The notes below the pieces were generated by a model. It saw nothing but the letters and a program-made list of their open reading frames with translations. It was not told where the DNA came from and searched no databases. Positions 1-6,338 of a stretch of 6,850 nt of DNA are shown here, piece by piece (position 1 is the stretch's first letter; each line of letters begins with the position of its first letter). Source of the DNA: JAAUQA01 sp036351435. Its GTDB lineage: Bacteria; Pseudomonadota; Gammaproteobacteria; Competibacterales; Competibacteraceae. A program made the translations under genes and the position numbers. Where the stretch lies: contig JAZBPA010000083.1 in the NCBI GenBank assembly GCA_036351435.1, forward strand, positions 1-6,850, in the 5' to 3' direction.

Positions 1-1248
1 CAACGCGGCTTGCTCGTGAAAGTGATGAGCCACTCCGGCGTATCCTAACTGCCGGGCCTGGTAGTCCAATGCGCATTGGTCTGCCTCGGTCGGTTTGCCT
101 TGATTATTGAGGTCCTGGTAAGTCTGAATCATCCGCGCGGATTCGTGATGTACCTGTACCAGGGTCGCTGCATAGAGTTGGCTGGCTGTGTTCAGGGCGT
201 GAAGTTGCACGATCCGTAACGCTTCAGGCGGTAAATCCTGTGCCTGGGTGAACAATTGGGTTTGGCGCTCGGTTTCCTGCGCGATGGCCTGCCGCGCATC
301 GTCCAGTAACGCGGGCAATTCACGGTTGAATGGCGCTTGAATTGCCGCGTCCATTACCCGCATCAGTGCCCGTGACCAAGCCATCTTGAGATCGTTGTCG
401 GCACCAGCGGATTGCCAAGGTTGGGCAGCGGGCGGTTCGTTGAGAAAGCTCGGTGGAGATTGAGCTAGCCATTCAGCCAGTTGTTGCGGTTCAATGGTTT
501 CTACCATCGTCGGCTGCTTTTCCAATGCAGATACCAAGATTCGGGCAATCTCGTAGCGATGGTAGTCCGACAGTGTGCCTGTGTGGTTGCCTGATCGTTT
601 GGATTCCGCATCCCACAATTGTTGGGCGATTTTGGCTGAATAGGGAACATACCAGCCGATAGCACCAACGCCACTGGTGCGAACATTATTAAATGCCCAG
701 TTATCGCCATCCGCCCCATTATTCTGTACATACCAGATCTTATTACCTGGTTTATCGACGAGCCACCAGCTACCCCCACCCAAGTGGTTTTGGTTATTCA
801 AAATACGTTCACCCTCAAGCGAATGCATCCCCTCCGGACAGGTACCTTCTTGTCTCACTTGCTGGGCGAGCTGGGCAATCAGTTGTTTAGGAAAGCGCTC
901 CTGCTGCTGGGCTAGCTCAGCGGTCGTCTCCTCAATCCACTGTCCGGCCCGCGTCACATAGGCGGATACATCTGCCGTGGGCTGCTTGCCCAGTGCAGCC
1001 ACAATCAAGCCCGACTGTAACTTGGCGGTCGCCAGCAATAATTTGAGGTGTTGCCGAATTGCGCGATCCTGGTCCTGCAACGCCTGTTCCCCGGACTCGC
1101 CGCCGGGGATCGCTAAGGGTTCTACGGGTGTTACTGATGCGGTAGATGACTGCTGGCGGAGCTGGTCCACACCCGTTACGGGTGATCCTATGCCCTGACC
1201 AGCGAGCCAGCCGGACAATTGATCAGGTTTTAAAGCGGTCTGGCTCAA
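1..1248 (-). CDS. Unknown soluble Gln-rich protein, TTG start, 3' end outside the window
   Basis: I do not recognise this protein. Reading the minus strand from the TTG at 1248-1246 gives 416 codons without a stop up to the window edge, so the C-terminus is missing. The start is well supported: AGGAGG (plus-strand 1255-1260) lies 6 nt upstream, and the TTG overlaps the TGA of the preceding gene as TTGA, a typical translational coupling arrangement. The first in-frame ATG comes only at codon 141. There is no signal peptide or membrane segment. Residues 1-60 look disordered. Residues 60-135 are helical and Gln/Ala-rich. Residues 156-205 form a compact Trp/Gly/Asn-rich block with WWLVDKPGNKIWYV, GDNWAFNN and GAIGWYVPYS. 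Residues 225-416 are again helical. It is co-directional with an exported protein and divergent from traX/traY-like genes, so a transfer-associated cytoplasmic role is possible but only inferred. Reading frame confidence is high; function is unknown. Confidence 0.82.
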   Translation of the reverse strand, partial: MSQTALKPDQLSGWLAGQGIGSPVTGVDQLRQQSSTASVTPVEPLAIPGGESGEQALQDQDRAIRQHLKLLLATAKLQSGLIVAALGKQPTADVSAYVTRAGQWIEETTAELAQQQERFPKQLIAQLAQQVRQEGTCPEGMHSLEGERILNNQNHLGGGSWWLVDKPGNKIWYVQNNGADGDNWAFNNVRTSGVGAIGWYVPYSAKIAQQLWDAESKRSGNHTGTLSDYHRYEIARILVSALEKQPTMVETIEPQQLAEWLAQSPPSFLNEPPAAQPWQSAGADNDLKMAWSRALMRVMDAAIQAPFNRELPALLDDARQAIAQETERQTQLFTQAQDLPPEALRIVQLHALNTASQLYAATLVQVHHESARMIQTYQDLNNQGKPTEADQCALDYQARQLGYAGVAHHFHEQAAL

Positions 1249-2408
1249 GGTTGACCTCCTGTGGGAGTAGGTGCAGCGCTGCCAGTGTCGGAATTGACCA
1301 GGTTGGTCGTAGCAGCCCGTGCTTCCTGGGTTAATGTCCGTTCCAACTCATGGGCATCCCCCACGTTCTGACGGGCTAACAACAATTCAATGCGCTCGCC
1401 TTGGCGTAATCGCAGATAGCTCAGATTCAGCGCCAACGCCTGCATATAGGCGAGTTCACGCAGGTTCGCCGCCGCATGATTGCCCGCAATACCGGCATAC
1501 CAATTCGGCGAAGCATAACGCCGATCCACTTCGGTCTTGAGCAGTTCCATGTAGGAAATATTGTCCGGCAAGGTGGCGATTAAATCGTCTAGGTGCTCAT
1601 CGGCTTTGGATTCCTCCCAGACGGCCAATAACCAGCCCTTCAAAGCTGCCGCTGGAACCCGGAGCGCCAGCGCATGGTTATAGCTGTAGCGGCTCGCCGA
1701 CAGGCGACCCTCATACAGCTTGCGATGTAACCAAAATGCACGGCCCTGCGCGGTTTCCCGTAACGCCTCATCCACATCATCAATCGGAAACGGATTGACC
1801 GCATTATCGATATAGCGCCGGGCATCGGTAATCCGGTCATCATCGAAACTCAAGACTTCAGGTAGGAAGGTATTGGGTTTAGCGGGATCGGCGTCGTCAC
1901 CGAGTCCTGAGCCGGATAACAGGGTTTCCGTTTGGAACTGGGCATCCGGTCGTTCACCGGCCTGTTCGCAACCCCGAGACCCGATATCTTCCTCATTGCA
2001 ATAGTGCTCAATATGGGCATCGAACATGGCCTCGCTGGCAGCAGTACCGGTTCGCTCCTCACGCCGGATATGGTTGAAAGCCCGTAAATAAGCTTCCGCA
2101 CGATCTCGTGCTGGCCCGGCCCCAGCCCCGGCAGTCGCGGTCTCACAACCCCCGGCGGGGAGCTGATAACCCACATCTGCTTGAGCGCGCAGCGAGTCTT
2201 TTTCGACCTGGGCGATGGACTGCCGCACGGTCTTGATTTCTGACGAGATGTGCTCGCGCAGTTTGGCGAATTCCTGAACCATCGCCATCCGGTGCGCATT
2301 GACCGCGCGTACCACACACATATCACACGTATAGGCCTGTACCGAAGATGGGACGATGGCCAGCCAAACGCAGCCAAGCATAAACCACAGATAGCGATGT
2401 TTGATCAT
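1245..2408 (-). CDS. Exported CxxC protein, putative periplasmic conjugation component
   Basis: The product has 387 residues. The ATG at 2408 is preferred over an in-frame ATG at 2444 because it places a classic Sec signal peptide at the N-terminus: basic KHR, hydrophobic residues 6-19, and likely cleavage after SSVQA (residue 25). The 2444 start would add 12 residues and lie inside the palindromic control site; neither ATG has a good ribosome binding site. The mature protein begins YTCDMC, giving a CxxC at 28-31, with further cysteines at 88, 137 and 147, suggesting disulfides in the periplasm. Residues 33-75 are amphipathic helix, 90-190 are acidic and low in complexity, and 220-365 are helical with an Ala/Leu-rich stretch at 310-345. 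The tail is Thr/Pro/Gly-rich. Position beside traX/traY-like genes fits the periplasmic TraW/IcmX role, while the helical layout also recalls VirB5/TrbJ proteins. Neither assignment is secure. It is coupled to the downstream gene by a TTGA overlap. Confidence 0.8.
   Translation of the reverse strand: MIKHRYLWFMLGCVWLAIVPSSVQAYTCDMCVVRAVNAHRMAMVQEFAKLREHISSEIKTVRQSIAQVEKDSLRAQADVGYQLPAGGCETATAGAGAGPARDRAEAYLRAFNHIRREERTGTAASEAMFDAHIEHYCNEEDIGSRGCEQAGERPDAQFQTETLLSGSGLGDDADPAKPNTFLPEVLSFDDDRITDARRYIDNAVNPFPIDDVDEALRETAQGRAFWLHRKLYEGRLSASRYSYNHALALRVPAAALKGWLLAVWEESKADEHLDDLIATLPDNISYMELLKTEVDRRYASPNWYAGIAGNHAAANLRELAYMQALALNLSYLRLRQGERIELLLARQNVGDAHELERTLTQEARAATTNLVNSDTGSAAPTPTGGQP
1246..1260 (-). 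promoter_or_regulatory. Ribosome binding site that decides the TTG start
   Basis: On the minus strand AGGAGG is followed by 6 nt (TCAACC) and TTG. This site lies within the last codons of the upstream gene and supports TTG at 1248 as a real start, with re-initiation by ribosomes finishing the upstream gene. Confidence 0.75.
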
Positions 2409-2429
2409 AATTAATAGTTTAGTTACATT

Positions 2430-2443
2430 TGTGTTATAACACA
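2430..2443. promoter_or_regulatory. Perfect 14-bp palindrome, probable operator of divergent operons
   Basis: TGTGTTATAACACA is a perfect inverted repeat at the centre of the 71-bp gap (2409-2479) between the divergent exported-protein and traX/icmV-like genes. It lies immediately upstream of a TATAAT on the plus strand, where it would cover the -35/spacer zone. A dimeric regulator bound here could control both operons. The half-site TGTGT with a 4-bp centre does not match the CRP consensus (TGTGA-N6-TCACA), nor the FNR (TTGAT-N4-ATCAA) or LexA consensus, so the regulator is unknown and may be element-encoded. Confidence 0.6.
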
Positions 2444-2448
2444 TCTAA

Positions 2449-2454
2449 TATAAT
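2449..2454 (+). promoter_or_regulatory. Candidate -10 box for the traX/traY-like operon
   Basis: A consensus TATAAT lies 25 nt before the ATG at 2480, which would give a short leader holding the ribosome binding site. No good -35 hexamer sits at 16-18 bp. The corresponding bases overlap the TGTGTTATAACACA palindrome, so the promoter may be repressed or activated through that site. No convincing matching promoter was seen for the minus strand. Confidence 0.4.
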
Positions 2455-2479
2455 AGACGAGCCACCAAAGGATTGCACC

Positions 2480-2998
2480 ATGATTCAATTTTTCCGTTCC
2501 TCAGCCCTTAGAAACAGCCGTACAGGCCGTGTTATTGGCCGCTATCTGCTTGGCCATCGTGACAATCTCGTGTGTAGTTTCGAGCAACCGCGCACGCTGC
2601 AAGCGACCATCACGCATTATCTGGACGATCTGATCGCGCAAAACCAATCGAAAAACCCGTCAGTCACCCCTTCCCTCACCTGGGACGAGGCGGTCATCCA
2701 TTACGATTGGCCGCCCGCCTATTTGCGCCGCCGGTATCGGGAGTATGCGGCTGTGGTGCGGTGTGTATTGCCGGTGGCTTGGGCCAGCCTGGGGTTAGGG
2801 TTTTTCCGGCTGATTATGGGGGATGGTTACGGCCTCCTGGCCGGTCTGAGTGCGGCGATCCTGTTATTTACCCTGATCATGCGGCCAGCCTATCGTTGCT
2901 GGTTGATCCGTCGCCGTCAGTTAGGCGCTTTCCCCCTGTTTCTCGGGCAACCCACCGCGTGGTGGCCACCACCATTGCCGGACGACTACCTACCCTAA
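2480..2998 (+). CDS. TraX/IcmV-like inner-membrane protein of I-type T4SS
   Basis: The product has 172 residues. The ATG at 2480 follows AAGGA (2468-2472) with 7 nt spacing. An in-frame TTG at 2429 lies in the palindrome and has no ribosome binding site, so I rejected it. The N-terminal 60 residues are polar and basic. A short motif SLTWDEAVIHYDWPPAYLRR (66-85) is followed by a hairpin of two membrane helices, about 89-112 and 115-135. After that comes a basic, aromatic tail (YRCWLIRRRQLG, then Trp/Pro-rich). This layout, the size and the position immediately upstream of a TraY/DotA-family gene match TraX of IncI plasmids and IcmV of Legionella. Those proteins are inner-membrane T4SS parts that act together with TraY/DotA. 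The assignment rests on architecture and synteny rather than an alignment. The next gene starts 31 bp downstream, so the two probably form an operon. Confidence 0.8.
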   Translation: MIQFFRSSALRNSRTGRVIGRYLLGHRDNLVCSFEQPRTLQATITHYLDDLIAQNQSKNPSVTPSLTWDEAVIHYDWPPAYLRRRYREYAAVVRCVLPVAWASLGLGFFRLIMGDGYGLLAGLSAAILLFTLIMRPAYRCWLIRRRQLGAFPLFLGQPTAWWPPPLPDDYLP

Positions 2999-3017
2999 TT
3001 CGCTCAATGCCCACAAA

Positions 3018-3022
3018 GGAGG
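3018..3022 (+). promoter_or_regulatory. Ribosome binding site of the traY/dotA-like gene
   Basis: GGAGG within AAAGGAGGG stands 7 nt before the ATG at 3030. It is the strongest plus-strand site of the operon and fixes the start that yields the signal peptide. Confidence 0.75.
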
Positions 3023-3029
3023 GCTGCCC

Positions 3030-5288
3030 ATGTTGCGTGTTACGCTTCACCGTTTCGTCCGATTGCTGATCCTTGCGCTTTTGCTCGCCACCGGTGTCGT
3101 GCAAGCACAAGGCGAATTCAGCCCTGAACAATTGGAACCGACGGAGGGCGACCTGAGTGTCTCGTTGCTCCGCAATATCTTCGGTCCGGTCATTGATAAA
3201 ATCCGGTTTGCCGATAGCCTCAGTGGCAGTGATACCGGGGCCTTCGGGGAGATGTTCGGCCTGTTCAACGGCTTTCTCCTGCTCATGTTGGTGCTATTCC
3301 TGTTTGTAAAAGGGGTCGCGTCACTCATGGATACGGCCCATGAGGGCGAAGCCCTGGGGCAGGAGCGCTCCACCGTCTGGACACCGCTCCGTATATTTCT
3401 GTCCGTGGCGATGTTGATTCCGCTGGTCAATGGCTATTGCCTGATCCAGGTCGGTGTGCTGTGGGTGACGCTCAGTGGCGCGGGCCTAGCCGATGCCATT
3501 TGGGATAAAGCTGTCGATAAATTCCAGACGGTGACCCTGTATCAACAGCCGCCACCGCCGGAAGCCCGCCAGTTGGCCATTGCGATGCTGGCCTCGAACC
3601 TGTGCGAGCTGGTGCTGACCGACATTCCGGCGCGCGGCGATGCCAAATACGTGGTGAAGTATGAGAGCAATCCCGGCGAACGGGGTGTGGTTAGCGAACG
3701 CACCACGCGCTTTTCCGTGCCGGGCCTGGGTAAAGCCGCTTGCGGGGGGTTTGTGATTCGTGAACCCGGCAAAGACATCATGCTGGAACGGGGCATTACC
3801 GGGATCGATGCGTTTGACCGGTTCAACTATTGGCTAGGGGGCCTGTTGGGCTTTGGTACAGAAACCCGGCGCATGTTCGGGGTATCTATGATGAACGCTC
3901 ATGAAATCAGCGCCCTGAACATGCGTAAAGCACTGCGTCCGCTGGCCGAACGGCTATTCGAAGGGAAAGGGGATTTACAGGAATGCGTGCCGGTTAATAC
4001 CGGTTCGTTATCAGGGGGACAGTGCCTCAGTGCGATTGACGCGGCGGCGGAGAACTATGTGGCCGAGTTAAAAGGGCTGATCGCCGGGGTTATCAACGAA
4101 GCCGGGCAACGGGCCTTCGGTGAATTCAGTGCCACCGCCAAAGGAGAAGGCTGGTTAACTGCCGGCAGCTGGTTCTACCGTTTGGCTGCTTTGACGGAGT
4201 ATATGAACAAGCTGGCGCTTAACGTGCCAGAACCTTACCCGATCCGCATTTTTGGGAAATTACCCCGCGAGGATATCGAAACTTACGGCCATCTGTTTCT
4301 GCGCTTGGATGCGGTGGTGATGGAGGCCGAAACCGATAGCGGGTTGGGTTTGACGCGCGGCGGTGACCCTAACAATAGCCAACTGGATGATGTGTCGCGG
4401 GGGTTGTTACGTCTGGTGATCGACTGGATTGCTCAGGGGATGTTCACCAATACCCATCCGCTGTTCGCTATCTCCTGGATAGGTCATGCCATGATCGCCA
4501 TAGTATTGACCAGCTTAGGCATCATTGGGGTCAGCAAGACCGTGTTCGCGAAGACCGGACTGGGCCGACTCAATAAAGCGTTGGGCGGCGTCACGGGTAT
4601 GGTGACCAACCATAGTACGGAAAGCCTGAACATGGTCGGGATGGTCTTGGGCGTGATCGTATTGGCGCTGCTGAGTTTTGCCCTTATAGCCGCCATCTTT
4701 TTACCGATGGCGCCGTTCATTATTTGGACACTGGCCAGCCTGCACTGGGTTATCCTGGTGTTCGAGGCCCTGTTAGCCGCGCCGATCTGGGCCGTGTGGC
4801 ATATCCGTAATGGGAAGGGGTTTACTGCCGAAACGATGAACGGCTGGCTACTGATGTTTTCACTGCTGTTGCGGCCAGCCTTAATGTTATTTGGCCTGCT
4901 GGGGGCCACCATCATCAGTTTTTATCTACTGTCGTTGGTGTCCGGCACGTTCGTCAACGCCGCCGTCAACGCCGCCAGTGGCAACGCGACCGGCCCGGTG
5001 ATGGTCATTGGGCTGTTGATTCTGTTTATCTTGGTGGCTGTGGATCTGACGCTGCGCTGCTTCTCACTGATACATCGGTTACCTGACTTTGCGTTGCGCT
5101 GGGTGGGGGGATCGCTGGAAACGGCATTGGAGCACCACGATTTGCAGCGCCGCATGGAAAGTGCTATGCGAGGTGGCGTGGATACGGCACTGCGGGCGTT
5201 GGGACGGACTCGGTCCGGTAAGCCGAAGGAGTCGGACTCAGGCGGTGCGCCTAAGGTTAAGCCGATGGATGGGGGTAAGGACCCCTGA
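3030..5288 (+). CDS. traY: DotA/TraY-family conjugal transfer integral membrane protein
   Basis: The product has 752 residues. In IncI plasmids TraY, and in Legionella DotA, are polytopic inner-membrane proteins required for DNA or effector transfer. Here a signal peptide (about 1-26, LLLATGVVQA then QGEF) is followed by membrane segments at about 77-97 and 118-150. A large periplasmic domain spans about 160-470 (Cys192, 238, 319, 332). A dense C-terminal membrane block follows: about 478-500, 535-560, 562-590, 604-638 and 655-677. The block carries features typical of the family: APIWAVWHIRNGKGF (584-598), a long amphipathic LLMFSLLLRPALMLFGLLGA (607-626), and FALRWVGG (687-694). The tail after 700 is hydrophilic and Lys/Gly/Pro-rich, probably cytoplasmic. 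Length is close to IncI TraY. The gene is intact and is preceded by a TraX/IcmV-like gene, as in IncI traX-traY. Downstream, a minus-strand gene ends 6 bp away, so the operon may end here. Confidence 0.92.
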   Translation: MLRVTLHRFVRLLILALLLATGVVQAQGEFSPEQLEPTEGDLSVSLLRNIFGPVIDKIRFADSLSGSDTGAFGEMFGLFNGFLLLMLVLFLFVKGVASLMDTAHEGEALGQERSTVWTPLRIFLSVAMLIPLVNGYCLIQVGVLWVTLSGAGLADAIWDKAVDKFQTVTLYQQPPPPEARQLAIAMLASNLCELVLTDIPARGDAKYVVKYESNPGERGVVSERTTRFSVPGLGKAACGGFVIREPGKDIMLERGITGIDAFDRFNYWLGGLLGFGTETRRMFGVSMMNAHEISALNMRKALRPLAERLFEGKGDLQECVPVNTGSLSGGQCLSAIDAAAENYVAELKGLIAGVINEAGQRAFGEFSATAKGEGWLTAGSWFYRLAALTEYMNKLALNVPEPYPIRIFGKLPREDIETYGHLFLRLDAVVMEAETDSGLGLTRGGDPNNSQLDDVSRGLLRLVIDWIAQGMFTNTHPLFAISWIGHAMIAIVLTSLGIIGVSKTVFAKTGLGRLNKALGGVTGMVTNHSTESLNMVGMVLGVIVLALLSFALIAAIFLPMAPFIIWTLASLHWVILVFEALLAAPIWAVWHIRNGKGFTAETMNGWLLMFSLLLRPALMLFGLLGATIISFYLLSLVSGTFVNAAVNAASGNATGPVMVIGLLILFILVAVDLTLRCFSLIHRLPDFALRWVGGSLETALEHHDLQRRMESAMRGGVDTALRALGRTRSGKPKESDSGGAPKVKPMDGGKDP

Positions 5289-5299
5289 TAATAATCAGG
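5284..5299. terminator. Inverted repeat at convergent gene ends, weak terminator candidate
   Basis: CCTGAT-AATA-ATCAGG forms a perfect 6-bp stem with a 4-nt loop. It lies across the junction between two convergent genes and includes the TGA of the traY-like gene and the TGA of the minus-strand gene. No T-tract follows on either strand, so rho-independent termination is doubtful. Confidence 0.3.
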
Positions 5300-5576
5300 T
5301 CGGCTTTAGGCTATTCAATGTCGGGAAATACTTCTCCTGATAAATGGTAGTCCTTACACCATAATCACCTAGGATGGTCTGAATGGTTTGCCAATCGTTA
5401 GCACTATACGCAGCGACAAGAGCATCAATGATAGCCTTACGGCCCTGGTTAGCCGCTGCTTGCTCAGCCAACTGTTGTTGCAGTTCCCGCGTCTGGAACA
5501 CATTTCGCTCTGCCCAGCGTTCGTGTTGTTGCTGTGCTTGGCCAAGCAGAAAATGATCAATGGCATCCATAGCCAT
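5295..5576 (-). CDS. Small Gln-rich coiled-coil protein of unknown function
   Basis: The product has 93 residues and I do not recognise it. The ATG at 5576 has GGAGG (CCTCC at plus-strand 5583-5587) 6 nt upstream, good support for a real gene. Residues 1-58 are strongly helical and glutamine/alanine-rich (GQAQQQHERWAERN, ELQQQLAEQAAANQ), probably a coiled coil. A second short helix follows (DWQTIQTILGDYGV, 61-74), then a Thr/Tyr/Pro tail. It has no signal peptide, membrane segment or cysteine. It converges on the traY-like gene and diverges from the nucleotidyltransferase gene. In IncI plasmid R64 the exclusion genes lie just after traY, but those are membrane-associated, so this resemblance is positional only. 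A small regulator or an antitoxin-like partner are other possibilities. Confidence 0.68.
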   Translation of the reverse strand: MAMDAIDHFLLGQAQQQHERWAERNVFQTRELQQQLAEQAAANQGRKAIIDALVAAYSANDWQTIQTILGDYGVRTTIYQEKYFPTLNSLKPT

Positions 5577-5657
5577 AGGGTGCCTCCAACGTGTCTATAC
5601 TTCGCCTTGTGGCGATAACTTATTTATTAGATCAAACGCGCCACGAATGTCAATACC
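5577..5657. promoter_or_regulatory. 81-bp divergent intergenic region
   Basis: It separates the minus-strand coiled-coil gene from the plus-strand nucleotidyltransferase gene and should hold promoters for both. It contains the minus-strand ribosome binding site (5583-5587) and an AT-rich patch (5617-5636, with TTATTTATTAG). I could not place a well-spaced -35/-10 pair, nor a clear palindrome. Confidence 0.35.
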
Positions 5658-6338
5658 ATGCTCGTAATCGACCAAGCCATATCGGTCATACGCCGACTCA
5701 TCGAACGATCCGCCGCGTTGGGTGAACCCATCGATAATACGATTATCGCCGTAGGCGGTACTGCGCTGAGTGCGCACGGTATCCGTGATCTCACCGAAGA
5801 CGTAGATCTGTATATCCCCACATTTTCCGATGAGGTGGTTTACCAACTGGAAAAAGAGTTGAAACCGATTTTTGGCGAGCGCTTTCGGTTGGATGTGACG
5901 GCCACGGAAAACCTATGGGGGGCGATCCTGCTACGCGACATCAATGAACGCTCCCCGGTATATGAGCGCCTGGATATGGCTGGGCGCACGTTTGTCGTCA
6001 AGGCGTTAAGCATCGAGGACCTGTTTCTGGTCAAACTCAGTGCGGACCGAGCCAAGGATCGCCAAGATTTACCGCTGATTGCCCCACGGACCAATGGCAA
6101 TGAGCTTATTGCAAGGTTCAACACCATTACCCAGTGGCACGGTAATCGGCAAGCATTGTTGCGATATGCCGACGAGTTTATCGGGCAACTGGATAAACAG
6201 TATGGCATGACACCCCAGCAATCCGTTCCTCAGCTCAGACTCCCCCCCTACGTGGTTGAACTCTTATGGCAAAGTTACTATCCCGATCAGGACAGCCCAT
6301 CGACGCCCAATCCGTCACAGTCGGGTCAGACACCCTAA
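5658..6338 (+). CDS. Nucleotidyltransferase-fold protein (MNT / AbiEii-like)
   Basis: The product has 226 residues. The N-terminal part has the hallmark of minimal nucleotidyltransferases: GGTALSAHGIRDLTEDVDLY, with GG at 33-34, R43 and the metal-binding pair D48/D50, and a likely third acidic residue D79 in FRLDV. Then comes VKALSIEDLFLVKLSADRAKDRQDL (split over 114-138), with K126, R131, K133 and D134, as in AbiEii / DUF6036-type proteins. Members of this superfamily transfer nucleotides to RNA or protein, and several are toxins of toxin-antitoxin or abortive infection systems. All key residues are present, so activity is plausible. The substrate is unknown. The C-terminal 30 residues are Pro/Ser/Gln-rich. 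The ATG at 5658 is the first after an in-frame TAG at 5628. It has no clear ribosome binding site, so expression may be weak or leaderless. The next gene overlaps the 3' end by 73 bp. Confidence 0.85.
   Translation: MLVIDQAISVIRRLIERSAALGEPIDNTIIAVGGTALSAHGIRDLTEDVDLYIPTFSDEVVYQLEKELKPIFGERFRLDVTATENLWGAILLRDINERSPVYERLDMAGRTFVVKALSIEDLFLVKLSADRAKDRQDLPLIAPRTNGNELIARFNTITQWHGNRQALLRYADEFIGQLDKQYGMTPQQSVPQLRLPPYVVELLWQSYYPDQDSPSTPNPSQSGQTP

Noticed and set aside
1170..1184. CACCCGTTACGGGTG inverted repeat
   Set aside because: It lies inside the 5' part of the unknown minus-strand gene, has a 1-bp centre and no nearby promoter; TACGGGTG recurs at 1123-1130 but this may be chance or codon preference.
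1850..2377. Minus-strand 175-codon frame inside the exported-protein gene
   Set aside because: It is a shadow frame, rich in Arg/Pro/Ser/Cys, without start signals; the overlapping frame has a signal peptide and a natural composition.
2409..2444. Longer start at 2444 for the exported protein
   Set aside because: It adds 12 residues before a normal signal peptide and starts next to the operator. Both alternate frames begin MCYNT only because the palindrome reads the same on both strands.
2429..2479. N-terminal extension of the traX/icmV-like gene from a TTG at 2429
   Set aside because: The start lies inside the palindrome and upstream of the TATAAT, without a ribosome binding site; ATG 2480 has a good one.
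4484..4915. Minus-strand 143-codon frame opposite the traY-like gene
   Set aside because: It is antisense to the conserved membrane block of TraY and has no ribosome binding site.
5595..5846. Minus-strand 83-codon frame ending just upstream of the coiled-coil gene
   Set aside because: It lies opposite the conserved GG...DxD region of the nucleotidyltransferase, has no ribosome binding site and no recognisable features.
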